DNA from: Bacteroides sp. CAG:144 | Lineage (GTDB): Bacteria; Bacteroidota; Bacteroidia; Bacteroidales; UBA11471 | DNA length: 30,145 nucleotides | Direction: 5' to 3' | Assembly (NCBI GenBank): GCA_000434215.1 | Contig: HF999665.1 | Coordinates: 3,108-33,252, forward strand | Shown here: positions 1 to 8,138 of the stretch, one piece after another | Position numbering within the stretch: position 1 is the first letter of the stretch | Layout of the letters: each line of letters opens with the position of its first letter | Notes under the pieces: generated by a model | Seen by the model: only the letters and a program-made list of their open reading frames with translations | What the model was told of the DNA's origin: nothing | Databases searched by the model: none | Made by a program: the position numbers and the translations under genes

Positions 1-1314
1 CGGTTGTGGCCGTTGTCCAACGATGCCCGTTCGAAACAGTTTCTTAAATTGTTGAAAGCACCCGATGGGAAGCGGGAATCTATGGTGCAGCGCATTGTTC
101 GTCAGATAAAGGAATCGGGTCTTGACGCATCGATTACCATAGCGACCAGTGTATCGCAAAAAGATGCGATAACCAGTCAGTTGGGGAGTCATGTCGATGT
201 CGTAACCGAGCCTGAGCGTCGGGATACGTTTCCGGCCATAGCTCTGTCTACCGTATATTTACTTAAAGAGCAGCATTGCGATCGCAACGAAGTTGTTGTT
301 GTGATGCCTATCGATCCTTATACCGAAGAGAGCTACTTCCATACTGTCGGGCAAATGGCTCAAATCGCAGCGCAAGATAGAGCCGATTTGGTATTGATGG
401 GGATATCCCCGACTCAGCCTTCGTCGAAATTCGGTTATATCATACCCGATCTCGAAAAAGAGAGAGACGGAATTTTTCCTGTCATGCGTTTTGTCGAGAA
501 ACCCGATAGCCGTACCGCTGAACGCCTGATTCTCGATGGAGCAATGTGGAATGGTGGTGTTTTTGCCTTTAAGCTCGGATATTTGGCCGATATTGTCGAT
601 CGCTATATTCATACGGAGACTTTTGCCGAGTTACGATCTCGTTATGTCGAGTTACCCCAAATCAGTTTCGACTATGAGGTCGTGGAAAAAGCAACATCTG
701 TGGTGGTTCTTCCTTATGGTGGAAAATGGAAAGATTTGGGTACATGGAACAGTCTGACCGAAGAAATGTCCGACCGTACTACCGGCAATGCAGTCATCGG
801 AGAAGCTGCCGAGGAGACTCATGTCGTCAATGAACTCGATATTCCCATTGTTTGCTTGGGTACTAAAAATATTGTTGTAGCAGCCAGCCCCGATGGTATT
901 TTGGTGAGCGACAAGCGTGCATGCGCCCAGTTGAAATCGTATGCCGATCGTTTTGCTCCAAGACCTATGTACGAGGAGCGTCGGTGGGGTACTTATAAGG
1001 TTATGGGATATAACGTATTACCAGACGGATATAGGGCGCTGACCAAACTTCTATGTATCAAGGCCGGTTGCAATATCAGTTATCAGTATCACAATCTCCG
1101 TGAAGAGGTGTGGACATTTATAGACGGACGTGGGCGTTTGGCTCTCGATGGTAAAATCGTAGAGGTAGGACGAGGCGATGTCGTGCATATAAAATCGGGA
1201 CAGAAACATGCTGTGCGCGCGGTTACCGATTTGCAGATCATTGAAGTGCAGATGGGTAGTGAGCTTGTTGAAGAGGATATTGTCCGTCTATCGTGGAACT
1301 GGGAGAATGATTGA
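1..1314 (+). CDS. Mannose-1-phosphate guanylyltransferase with C-terminal cupin domain (5' end missing)
   Basis: The enzyme makes GDP-mannose from mannose-1-phosphate and GTP in the cytoplasm, feeding capsule, LPS or glycoprotein synthesis. The reading frame is open to base 1 and begins RLWPLSN, which matches the end of the nucleotidyltransferase signature GGxGTRLWPLS, so perhaps a dozen N-terminal residues lie outside the window. KQF follows, and FVEKPD, the sugar-phosphate-binding motif of this family, lies near residue 165. A cupin-like tail (about residues 325-430, RRWGTYKVM and ISYQYHNLREEVW) resembles the phosphomannose-isomerase-type C-terminal half of ManC/AlgA proteins. At about 437 residues it is slightly shorter than bifunctional ManC, so isomerase activity is not certain. 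It is followed after 31 bases by the transglutaminase-like gene, probably in one operon. Family assignment is strong; mono- or bifunctionality is open. Confidence 0.9.
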   Translation, partial: RLWPLSNDARSKQFLKLLKAPDGKRESMVQRIVRQIKESGLDASITIATSVSQKDAITSQLGSHVDVVTEPERRDTFPAIALSTVYLLKEQHCDRNEVVVVMPIDPYTEESYFHTVGQMAQIAAQDRADLVLMGISPTQPSSKFGYIIPDLEKERDGIFPVMRFVEKPDSRTAERLILDGAMWNGGVFAFKLGYLADIVDRYIHTETFAELRSRYVELPQISFDYEVVEKATSVVVLPYGGKWKDLGTWNSLTEEMSDRTTGNAVIGEAAEETHVVNELDIPIVCLGTKNIVVAASPDGILVSDKRACAQLKSYADRFAPRPMYEERRWGTYKVMGYNVLPDGYRALTKLLCIKAGCNISYQYHNLREEVWTFIDGRGRLALDGKIVEVGRGDVVHIKSGQKHAVRAVTDLQIIEVQMGSELVEEDIVRLSWNWEND

Positions 1315-1345
1315 GAAGCTATTGTAACGAATAAAAAACTTTGTT

Positions 1346-2140
1346 ATGAAAAAAATCTTTGTTATTTTGTTATTGGTATATGGGTGTGTAGGTGGATATG
1401 CACAGATTACCTATAAAATGCAATTGAGGGATTTCAATCGTGCTGCACTCGATTCCTATCCGCAGAGAGTTATATCTTTCCAACAAACCGATAGTATCTG
1501 CCATGTTACGATACAGAGTTCGTCAGTGATGGCCGATACTTCTCTTCTCAAAGTAGTGAAGTCGGCTGTTGTTGATCCGGGATTATCTTATCCTTCTGAC
1601 GTGTTGCCGTTTTTGGAGCCGACATCTCTTATCGATTACCGTCTGCCTGAGCTACAAACGATAGCCGATACGTTGCTCGGAAATGAAAAAAATGTATGGT
1701 CGATTATATGGAAAGGTTTGAAATTTGCATCGACTTATATCGAGGTTTTCGATGATTCCTTAGCTATGGAAATAGATAAGGGCAATAGTTTCACTGCAGA
1801 TATAGCGACCATACTCCGGCGTAGGAAAGGAACTTGCAGCGAGTATACCAATTTGTTCATTGCGTTGATGCGTTCGAAGTCTGTTCCTTGTCGCTTTATT
1901 ACCGGATATGTTTATTATCCGCCGCAGATAACCGGAGGTACTCATGCTTGGGCCGAGTGTTATGTGAATGGTGTAGGCTGGATTCCGGTCGATCCGCAAG
2001 CCGGCCAGTTGGGCTTCCCGGTAGAAATAAAACTTTTCGCAGGAAAGGATTATCCCGATTGCGGAATAAAGGATCTGAGCGATATAGTGCCACTCTCTAT
2101 CGAGATAGAAAATGATACCTATTCGAGATACAAAAAATAA
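1346..2140 (+). CDS. Secreted transglutaminase-like (papain-fold) protein
   Basis: This 264-residue protein has an N-terminal signal peptide (MKKIFVILLLVYGCVGGYA) followed by a mature region of unknown fold up to about residue 110. A transglutaminase-core domain follows. The catalytic triad is readable: Cys164 in KGTCSEYTN, His200 in GGTHAWAE and Asp216 in WIPVDPQ. The spacing and the GxCxEYTxLF...HAW.E.Y pattern are those of bacterial transglutaminase-like proteases and peptidases. It probably acts in the periplasm or at the outer membrane, but the substrate cannot be read from sequence. It sits 31 bases behind the GDP-mannose enzyme gene and 13 bases before the tRNA-editing domain gene, so co-transcription is likely although the three functions are unrelated. 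Cross-linking versus hydrolytic activity is unknown. Confidence 0.85.
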   Translation: MKKIFVILLLVYGCVGGYAQITYKMQLRDFNRAALDSYPQRVISFQQTDSICHVTIQSSSVMADTSLLKVVKSAVVDPGLSYPSDVLPFLEPTSLIDYRLPELQTIADTLLGNEKNVWSIIWKGLKFASTYIEVFDDSLAMEIDKGNSFTADIATILRRRKGTCSEYTNLFIALMRSKSVPCRFITGYVYYPPQITGGTHAWAECYVNGVGWIPVDPQAGQLGFPVEIKLFAGKDYPDCGIKDLSDIVPLSIEIENDTYSRYKK

Positions 2141-2153
2141 TTCCGACATCAAT

Positions 2154-2621
2154 ATGGAACAACCTCAACTCAACGGACATAACAAACAAGAGTATCCTCC
2201 CATGCACACGGCCGAACATATTTTGAACCGAACAATGGTGGAAATGTTCGGCTGTCCGCGTTCCCGCAATGCCCATATCGAGCGGAAGAAAAGCAAGTGC
2301 GACTATGAGTTGCCGACGGAGCCTACCGCCGAGCAGTTGGCCGCCGTCGAGGCAAAGGTAAATGAAGTGATTGCCTCTCATCTGCCTGTTATTGAAGAGT
2401 TTGTTTCCCGTGCCGAGATTTCCGATGATGTAGACCTCTCGAAACTTCCCGAAGATGTCGGTGCAACTTTGCGCTTGGTGCGTGTGGGCGATTACGATGT
2501 TTGCGCCTGTATCGGAGCACATGTGCAGAATACGTCGGAGATAGGCATTTTCAAGATTATCAGCCATGATTACGAACCGGGACGTTTGCGTTTGCGGTTC
2601 AAGTTGTTGCCGAAAGAGTAG
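2154..2621 (+). CDS. AlaX-type stand-alone tRNA-editing domain (threonyl/alanyl-tRNA synthetase SAD domain)
   Basis: I chose the ATG at 2154 because the longer frame from 2112 overlaps the preceding gene and adds residues unlike the family. The 155-residue product carries the four zinc ligands of the synthetase second-additional-domain: HTAEH (His18, His22) and CIGAH (Cys119, His123). Proteins of this family hydrolyse mischarged tRNA, usually Ser- or Gly-tRNA(Ala), in the cytoplasm. It is close to the minimum size and lacks the extra N-terminal barrel domain of larger AlaX proteins. The start lies 13 bases after the transglutaminase-like gene, suggesting translation from the same mRNA. The fold assignment is strong. 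Which tRNA it edits is not visible. Confidence 0.85.
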   Translation: MEQPQLNGHNKQEYPPMHTAEHILNRTMVEMFGCPRSRNAHIERKKSKCDYELPTEPTAEQLAAVEAKVNEVIASHLPVIEEFVSRAEISDDVDLSKLPEDVGATLRLVRVGDYDVCACIGAHVQNTSEIGIFKIISHDYEPGRLRLRFKLLPKE

Positions 2622-2714
2622 CCGGTAACAGTGTGCTAAAATCTGGTAATGTTTTCTTTGTAAGAGAATAGGGATATATTTGAATGATAATGATAGAAAT
2701 GGGAAGATAGCTCG

Positions 2715-3269
2715 TCATTTTATGATGATATTGAGATGATCGACCAGTCCCCTTAAATTATCTTCGGAAAAAACGGTTTTTTTGAGTTTGCATGCAGCCG
2801 GATTTATGGAGAAGTTAAAAGCGGTCGAAAAATCGACTTTCTCCAAATTTGTACCGGCAAATGAGGCTCTCTCTAAATTGCAATGTTCGAAAATCGAATT
2901 TTTTATGTCGGCGTTGTCGAAAAAGGTTTCGTACATTTTGCAGTTTCGGAAGATGGTTTTCTGTAATTTGACGGCAACAAAGTTGCCATAGTCGAGGTGA
3001 GAATTTTCAAAAATGAGATCGCTTGAAAATCGATTTATTTCGGAGAAGTCGACACCGGTCATTTTACAATCGATAAAAGAGATGTTTCTGAGAGCATTCT
3101 TGAACTTGGACATTGAAAGATTACAGGTCGAAAATGTGCATCGGTCGAAATCGGTTTGCCGGAAAATGACATTTGAAAAGTCGCAAGAAATGAACGTACA
3201 GTTGTAGTATTCGTCTTCAAAAACGGTGTCGGTAAAAGATATTTTTTCAAAAGTCCTGTTTTCGATCAT
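2715..3269 (-). CDS. Pentapeptide-repeat protein
   Basis: This 184-residue protein is made almost entirely of tandem five-residue repeats of the A(D/N)LxX/xxFxx type, for example TFISCDFSNVIF, FRNCKMYETFFDNADI and FEHCNLERASFAGTNLEKV, running from about residue 15 to 165. Such proteins fold as a right-handed quadrilateral beta-helix. There is no signal peptide or membrane segment, so it is probably cytoplasmic. The architecture recalls Qnr/MfpA-like DNA mimics, but it is shorter than Qnr proteins (about 215 residues) and repeat content alone does not show gyrase protection. It is a single-gene unit with its own promoter at 3307-3337, insulated from typA by the hairpin at 3346-3388, and it converges on the AlaX-like gene. 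Confidence 0.85.
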   Translation of the reverse strand: MIENRTFEKISFTDTVFEDEYYNCTFISCDFSNVIFRQTDFDRCTFSTCNLSMSKFKNALRNISFIDCKMTGVDFSEINRFSSDLIFENSHLDYGNFVAVKLQKTIFRNCKMYETFFDNADIKNSIFEHCNLERASFAGTNLEKVDFSTAFNFSINPAACKLKKTVFSEDNLRGLVDHLNIIIK

Positions 3270-3306
3270 GGTATGAAAATTTATAAAAATACCTTTGGGT
3301 TGTCAT

Positions 3307-3337
3307 CAAAGGTAGAAAATTTTCTCCGTATGGCAAA
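3307..3337 (-). promoter_or_regulatory. Bacteroidetes-type promoter for the pentapeptide-repeat gene
   Basis: On the minus strand a TACCTTTG box (3307-3314) matches the -7 consensus TAnnTTTG. A TTTG box (3334-3337) lies 19 bases upstream, matching the -33 element. The predicted start of transcription lies about 30 bases before the ATG at 3269. Confidence 0.7.
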
Positions 3338-3345
3338 CGAAGCGT

Positions 3346-3388
3346 AAAAGAAGAGCCGCATAATAAACTTTTATGCGGCTCTTCTTTT
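3346..3388 (-). terminator. Strong, probably bidirectional terminator after typA
   Basis: A perfect 18-bp stem (3346-3363 pairing with 3371-3388, core AAGAGCCGCATAA) encloses a 7-base loop. It has A runs on one flank and T runs on the other, so it reads as an intrinsic terminator on either strand. It lies 21 bases after the typA stop codon and just upstream of the pentapeptide gene promoter, so it separates the two transcripts. Confidence 0.85.
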
Positions 3389-3409
3389 TGAGGTATAAGT
3401 CCTCTTGTA

Positions 3410-5212
3410 TTAACGATTGGCGCGTTTGCGTTCGGTTTCGTCGAGAATGATTTTACGAATGCGCAGATGATGGGGGGTTACTTCGAGATATTCGTCTTCT
3501 TTGATATATTCGAGCGACTCTTCGAGACTCATCACGATGGGGGGTATGATACGGGCTTTCTCATCGGCTCCCGATGCACGCATATTGGTAAGTTTTTTCG
3601 ATTTGGTAACATTTACCACGATGTCGCCTTCTTTGGCGTTCTCTCCGACAACTTGGCCGGCGTATACTTCTTCTTGCGGGAAAATAAAGAATCGACCTCG
3701 GTCTTGCAGTTTGTCGAGCGCATAAGCGTAAGCCGTACCCGCTTCCATGGCGATGAGTGAACCGTTGGTGCGGCGTTCGATGTCGCCTTTCCACGGTTGG
3801 TATTCGAGGAAGCGGTGTGCCATGATCGCTTCGCCGGCCGATGCGGTAAGTACGTTATTGCGCAGGCCGATGATACCTCGCGAGGGAATCGAGAATTCGA
3901 GATGTATGCGGTCTCCTTGTGTATCCATCGATAGCAGGTCGCCTTTGCGCCGGGTTACCATATCGATCATTTTGCTCGAATATTCTTCGGGGACATTGAT
4001 GGTGAGTTGTTCTACCGGTTCGCACTTTACCCCGTCTATTTCTTTGACGATGACCTGCGGTTGCCCAACTTGTAACTCATAACCTTCGCGGCGCATCGTT
4101 TCGATGAGGATAGAGAGATGCAGTACACCTCGGCCATATACGGTCCAAACCCCGTCTTCGGGAGCCTTTACGACGCGTAGAGCGAGGTTGCGTTCCAGCT
4201 CTTTTTCGAGACGTTCGGCAATATGGCGTGATGTAACGAATTTTCCGTCCCGGCCGAAGAAAGGCGAATCGTTGTTGGTAAAAGTCATCGACATGGTAGG
4301 TTCGTCGATAGCGATGCGGGGGAGTGCTTCCGGCGTATTGATGTCGGCAATCGTGTCGCCGATTTCAAATCCGTCGATACCTACGAGAGCACAAATTTCG
4401 CCCGAGGCTGCGCTTTCTACTTTTGTACGTCCCATACCTTCGAAAATATGGAGCTCTTTGATACGTTGTTTCACCGTCGAACCGTCGCGTTTGCAAAGAA
4501 CGATATCTTGTCCTTCGTGCAATTCGCCCCGATGTATGCGACCTATGGCGATACGTCCTACGTACGAAGAGAAGTCGAGTGAGGTGATGAGCATTTGCGA
4601 AGGCCCGTCGATATATTCGGGTGCGGGAATATGCTCGATGATCGTATCGAGCAGCACCGAGATGTTGTCGGTAGGTTTGCGCCAATCGGTCGACATCCAA
4701 TTTTGTTTGGCTGAGCCGAAGATTGTGGGGAAATCAAGTTGTTCTTCCGTCGCGTTGAGGTTGAACATCAGCTCGAATACCATCTCTTGTACTTCATCGG
4801 GCCGACAATTTTGTTTGTCGACCTTATTGACGACCACGATAGGTTTCAATCCCATCTGGATCGCTTTTTGCAGAACGAAACGGGTTTGGGGCATAGGACC
4901 TTCAAATGCGTCGACCAGTAGCAGGCAGCCGTCGGCCATATTCAATACACGTTCTACTTCTCCTCCGAAGTCGGCGTGGCCCGGGGTATCGATAATATTT
5001 ATTTTATAGTCTTTGTAACGTATCGAAACATTTTTGGATAGAATCGTTATACCACGTTCCCGTTCCAAATCATTGTTGTCGAGAATAAGTTCACCCGTGT
5101 TTTGGTTGTCGCGAAAAAGGCGACCCGCCATCAGCATTTTGTCGACTATCGTTGTTTTGCCGTGGTCGACGTGTGCGATGATGGCGATATTCCGAATGTT
5201 TTGTCTTTGCAT
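3410..5212 (-). CDS. typA: Translational GTPase TypA/BipA
   Basis: This 600-residue ribosome-binding GTPase is full length for the family. The P-loop AHVDHGKTT is at residues 13-21, the switch II motif DTPGHADFGGEVERVL is near 76-91 and the guanine-specificity motif NKVDKQN is near 129. An EF-G-like domain II follows, then the TypA-specific C-terminal region with IPSRGIIGLRN. It acts on the ribosome in the cytoplasm and in other bacteria is linked to assembly and stress adaptation. It is monocistronic here: a -7 box lies upstream at 5234-5241 and a strong terminator follows. It is transcribed divergently from rpsO. Codon choice is rich in TCGA-containing codon pairs (34 TCGA tetranucleotides by my count), which appears typical of the local chromosome. 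Confidence 0.98.
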   Translation of the reverse strand: MQRQNIRNIAIIAHVDHGKTTIVDKMLMAGRLFRDNQNTGELILDNNDLERERGITILSKNVSIRYKDYKINIIDTPGHADFGGEVERVLNMADGCLLLVDAFEGPMPQTRFVLQKAIQMGLKPIVVVNKVDKQNCRPDEVQEMVFELMFNLNATEEQLDFPTIFGSAKQNWMSTDWRKPTDNISVLLDTIIEHIPAPEYIDGPSQMLITSLDFSSYVGRIAIGRIHRGELHEGQDIVLCKRDGSTVKQRIKELHIFEGMGRTKVESAASGEICALVGIDGFEIGDTIADINTPEALPRIAIDEPTMSMTFTNNDSPFFGRDGKFVTSRHIAERLEKELERNLALRVVKAPEDGVWTVYGRGVLHLSILIETMRREGYELQVGQPQVIVKEIDGVKCEPVEQLTINVPEEYSSKMIDMVTRRKGDLLSMDTQGDRIHLEFSIPSRGIIGLRNNVLTASAGEAIMAHRFLEYQPWKGDIERRTNGSLIAMEAGTAYAYALDKLQDRGRFFIFPQEEVYAGQVVGENAKEGDIVVNVTKSKKLTNMRASGADEKARIIPPIVMSLEESLEYIKEDEYLEVTPHHLRIRKIILDETERKRANR

Positions 5213-5233
5213 ACCTTAAAAAATTTTCCGCCG

Positions 5234-5241
5234 CAAAGGTA
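5234..5241 (-). promoter_or_regulatory. -7 promoter box upstream of typA
   Basis: TACCTTTG on the minus strand matches TAnnTTTG and is identical to the boxes before rpsO and the pentapeptide gene. It lies 21 bases before the typA ATG. I do not see a clean -33 TTTG at the expected distance, so this is a partial promoter call. Confidence 0.5.
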
Positions 5242-5360
5242 CGATAAAAAACTCTATAATTTATATACGGATAGGGGTTAATTCCTCTTTTTCAACTCGA
5301 AAAGTGTCGAATTTTTTCATTATCAGAGTCGTTTTTTTGAAAAAAAACAGGCCAAAAATG

Positions 5361-5391
5361 CTTGTCGGTCAGAAATATTTGCCTACCTTTG
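5361..5391 (+). promoter_or_regulatory. Bacteroidetes-type promoter of rpsO
   Basis: CTTG (5361-5364, one mismatch to the -33 TTTG) is followed after 19 bases by TACCTTTG (5384-5391), a perfect -7 box. The rpsO ATG is 40 bases downstream. Confidence 0.65.
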
Positions 5392-5431
5392 CGGTCTCAA
5401 AATATTTCATTCACCATAAAAACAGTTAAAG

Positions 5432-5701
5432 ATGTATTTAACTACAGAGAAAAAAAAGGAAATCTTTGAGAAGTACGGAAAGAACAATACTGATACTGGT
5501 TCTCCCGAGTCCCAGATTGCATTATTTTCCTATCGTATCTCTCATTTGACTGAGCACCTCAAGTCAAATCACAAAGATTATACGACCGAAAGAGCCCTGA
5601 AAATGTTGGTTGGTAAACGCCGTCGTTTGCTCGATTATCTGCAAAAAATCGACATCGAACGTTATCGTGCCATTGTAAAAGAATTGGGTCTCAGAAAGTA
5701 A
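5432..5701 (+). CDS. rpsO: 30S ribosomal protein S15
   Basis: The 89-residue product is the usual length of S15 and shows its conserved core: [21 protein letters not shown] sequence near residues 20-36 (here [20 protein letters not shown]), [15 protein letters not shown] and the signature [12 protein letters not shown]. It binds 16S rRNA in the central domain and nucleates platform assembly. It is a single-gene unit with its own promoter and a strong hairpin terminator 16 bases downstream of the stop. There is no pnp gene beside it, unlike in many Proteobacteria. Confidence 0.98.
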   Translation: MYLTTEKKKEIFEKYGKNNTDTGSPESQIALFSYRISHLTEHLKSNHKDYTTERALKMLVGKRRRLLDYLQKIDIERYRAIVKELGLRK

Positions 5702-5717
5702 GCTCTCTTACTGTATG

Positions 5718-5756
5718 ACATGCGGGGCATCTTCTATTAGAAGATGCCCCGCATGT
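5718..5756 (+). terminator. Intrinsic terminator of rpsO, convergent with the permease gene
   Basis: A perfect 18-bp stem (5718-5735 with 5739-5756, core GCGGGGCATCTTCT) closes a 3-base loop and is followed by GTTTTG. It lies between the convergent ends of rpsO and the arsenic-module permease, so it may serve both. Confidence 0.8.
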
Positions 5757-5828
5757 GTTTTGTAGATCATGAATGAGCCAAGCAGATGCGGGTAAAGAAG
5801 AAGTGTAATTAGGAGTATAATTGAGGTC

Positions 5829-7169
5829 TTAAAATAGATTTCCGAATACAAATCCAGAGATGGTAGCCATAATGATGACTAAAGCTACATAAAAAACGGT
5901 TTTCTTTGTTCCCATAACACCTTGAATAACCAACATATTCGGTAGTGAAAGCGACGGGCCAGCTAACAATAATGCCAGTGCAGGACCTTTCCCCATACCC
6001 GAAGCCAATAACCCTTGAATAATCGGTACTTCAGTTAGGGTTGCAAAATACATGAATGCTCCCGTGAAACTTGCGAAGAAGTTGGAAAGCAGCGAATTTC
6101 CACCGACCGCCCACTCAATCCATTCATTAGGGATAATTCCGGCAATCGATGTATTGTCATGTGTTGAGCCCAAAAGAAATCCGGCTGTCACTACGCCGAT
6201 GGCCAACATGGGCAATATCTGCTTAGCGAATCCCCACGATGACAGTGCCCATTCTCTGTTTTCTTCATCTTTTTTATCGAATAACAGAATGATAGAAAGC
6301 GAAGCTATGCCCACAATCATCGGAACGAGCGGCACTAATTTGGCATTAACAATAAAAGCGTCCGCAAGGAAAGCAGAAACAACTGTTGTCACGGCTCCGG
6401 CAAATACCCATAATGGACGCAATCTCAATATTTTGACAAGCGACCAACAAAGCATTAGAGCAAAGCCCCCCGTAATATACCATTTATAGGAGAAGATTAA
6501 AGTCCACAAACCTTCGTCAGAAGCAGCAGGCGCACCCCAATTTGCAAAAACGAGAATCAGTACCAGCGTAAAAAAGTGAAACGAGGTTTGCCACATCGGG
6601 CGTTTTTCCGGTGGCGGAACAATATTCATATGTTCCTCTTGTTTGGCTTTCTCTTCCTTACGGAAAATAAATGCCATGACAAGTCCTATCACTATGGAAA
6701 ATCCGATAGCCCCTACCATTCGGGCTATCCCCATCTCGATACCCAAAATACGGGTTGTCAAGATGATGGATAAGATACTGATGGCAGGGCCGGAATAGAG
6801 GAAGGCTATGGCTGGACCCAATCCTGCGCCTCGTTTGTAAATACTCGTAAACAACGGCAGAATCGTGCAGGAACAGACAGCCAATATGCCGCCCGAAACA
6901 GCAGCTACCGTATAGGATAACCACTTCTTGGCATTTGCTCCGAAGTATTTGAGAACCGAACTTTGACTGACGAACACGGCGATTACACCTGCGATGAAAA
7001 AGGCGGGAAGCAGACATAGCACAACATGTTCCTGCGCATACCATTTGGCAAGGTCGAGGGTAGCATCGACAGCCGTCATGAATCGTTCGCTGCCGAGCGG
7101 CATGAAGAATACAGCCGCAAAAACTACAATCATCCAAAAGAGGATTTTCAGTTCTTTTTTAGTATCCAT
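5829..7169 (-). CDS. ArsP-like permease (DUF318/UPF0718 family)
   Basis: This 446-residue polytopic inner-membrane protein has about ten hydrophobic segments in two homologous halves. Each half carries the family signature: CSCTILPLFTSIYKRG with GPAIAFLYSGPAIS (about residues 99-131), and GPALALLLAGPSLSLPN in the C-terminal half. A central charged loop lies near residues 168-190. The characterised member ArsP of Campylobacter exports trivalent organoarsenicals; other members of the family are uncharacterised. It is the last gene of the minus-strand ars-like operon, 9 bases after the CxxC thioredoxin gene, which supports export of an arsenical or another thiol-reactive compound. The substrate is inferred from context, not shown. 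TCGA tetranucleotides are scarce here compared with the flanking genes. Confidence 0.85.
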   Translation of the reverse strand: MDTKKELKILFWMIVVFAAVFFMPLGSERFMTAVDATLDLAKWYAQEHVVLCLLPAFFIAGVIAVFVSQSSVLKYFGANAKKWLSYTVAAVSGGILAVCSCTILPLFTSIYKRGAGLGPAIAFLYSGPAISILSIILTTRILGIEMGIARMVGAIGFSIVIGLVMAFIFRKEEKAKQEEHMNIVPPPEKRPMWQTSFHFFTLVLILVFANWGAPAASDEGLWTLIFSYKWYITGGFALMLCWSLVKILRLRPLWVFAGAVTTVVSAFLADAFIVNAKLVPLVPMIVGIASLSIILLFDKKDEENREWALSSWGFAKQILPMLAIGVVTAGFLLGSTHDNTSIAGIIPNEWIEWAVGGNSLLSNFFASFTGAFMYFATLTEVPIIQGLLASGMGKGPALALLLAGPSLSLPNMLVIQGVMGTKKTVFYVALVIIMATISGFVFGNLF

Positions 7170-7178
7170 AACTGTACC

Positions 7179-7412
7179 TTAAATACCGAGTATTTGTTTT
7201 ACTTCTTTTTCGGACGGAACGTGTCCCTTGATTTTAACCACTCCATCCACCAAAACGGCAGGGGTAGCCATAATGCCGGAATTGAGTATTTCCACAATAT
7301 CCTCTATTTTCATGAGTTTTACATCAAGATTATTCTCGTTGATTATTTTCTCGAATATCTGATAGGTTGTCTTGCATTTGGCGCAACCTGTTCCCAAAAC
7401 TTTGATTTCCAT
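7179..7412 (-). CDS. Small thioredoxin-fold protein (redox-active disulfide protein 2 family)
   Basis: The 77-residue protein has no signal peptide and is predicted cytoplasmic. It starts MEIKVLGTGCAKCKTT, placing a Cys10-x-x-Cys13 redox pair at the start of helix 1, and ends with a conserved ATPAVLVDGVVKIKGHVPS segment containing the cis-proline. This is the TM0996/MTH895 family of glutaredoxin-like mini-thioredoxins. It lies 12 bases after the ArsG-like gene and 9 bases before the permease, so it is almost certainly co-translated with them. It could supply or receive electrons from the CcdA-like membrane protein. That role is inferred from gene order. Confidence 0.85.
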   Translation of the reverse strand: MEIKVLGTGCAKCKTTYQIFEKIINENNLDVKLMKIEDIVEILNSGIMATPAVLVDGVVKIKGHVPSEKEVKQILGI

Positions 7413-7424
7413 ATTTCTATCTTT

Positions 7425-8132
7425 TTAAAAATACATCATTACACAATAATATACGCCGATAATCGTGAACAAACCTCCGACAATTCTGTTTAACCATTTT
7501 TGGACGGTCTGCATTTTGCCGTAAAAACTGCCGATATGCTGCACGCTGAACGCCAATATCCATGCGACTATCAAAACGGGCAATGCGGTAGCTACGGCAA
7601 AAAGGATAGGTAACAGATAACCTGCGGCAGTCGTTGCCGACATGGGAATCAGCATGCCGAAGTAGAAAACTCCGCTGGTGGGACAAAATGCCATAGCGAA
7701 CAACACTCCGAGCAGAAACGCTCCCCATCTACCTTTACGGGCCAAGCCTTCTCCGTTTCCCTTAAAACCGAAAGAGGGTAATTTCAGCTTGTTACCAAAC
7801 AGCATGAACAAACCTATCAAAAGCAAGGCAGGGCCGAGTATGAGTTCCCCGTATTTGCCGATAAACTTCTGAATACCGAAAAGGCTTGAACCTTCTTTAA
7901 ATATCATTATCAATATAATACCCAGTAACGTGTAAGCTATGACACGACCGAGCGTGTACAGCAAGCCCTTGTAGAAAATACGGCTGCGGCTTTCAATGTC
8001 TTTGCCTATAAATCCGATGGCGGCGATGTTCGTAGCCAACGGACAAGGCGCAACCGCTGTAAGCAAACCTAAAAGAAAAGCTGTAAGTGCCGGGGTCGTG
8101 CTGCTGTCCAATAATGTCTGTAACCATTCCAT
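7425..8132 (-). CDS. arsG: ArsG-like / CcdA-family inner-membrane protein
   Basis: This 235-residue protein has six or so membrane segments of the cytochrome c biogenesis/DsbD-beta (CcdA) family. The two redox cysteines of the family are present, each followed by proline: Cys30 in VAPCPLATN and Cys150 in AFCPTSGVF. In CcdA/DsbD these form a disulfide that carries electrons across the membrane. Close relatives beside ArsF-like proteins are annotated as the ArsG family, linked to efflux of aromatic arsenicals in Shewanella. It lies 6 bases after the ArsF-like gene and 12 bases before the mini-thioredoxin. Whether it exports arsenicals or relays electrons cannot be settled here. The conserved cysteines favour at least a redox contribution. 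Confidence 0.8.
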   Translation of the reverse strand: MEWLQTLLDSSTTPALTAFLLGLLTAVAPCPLATNIAAIGFIGKDIESRSRIFYKGLLYTLGRVIAYTLLGIILIMIFKEGSSLFGIQKFIGKYGELILGPALLLIGLFMLFGNKLKLPSFGFKGNGEGLARKGRWGAFLLGVLFAMAFCPTSGVFYFGMLIPMSATTAAGYLLPILFAVATALPVLIVAWILAFSVQHIGSFYGKMQTVQKWLNRIVGGLFTIIGVYYCVMMYF

Positions 8133-8138
8133 AGGACT

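Noticed and set aside
4104..5009. 301-codon open frame on the plus strand
   Set aside because: It is antisense to typA. Its Ser/Arg/Thr-rich composition reflects the TCGA-rich codons of the real gene.
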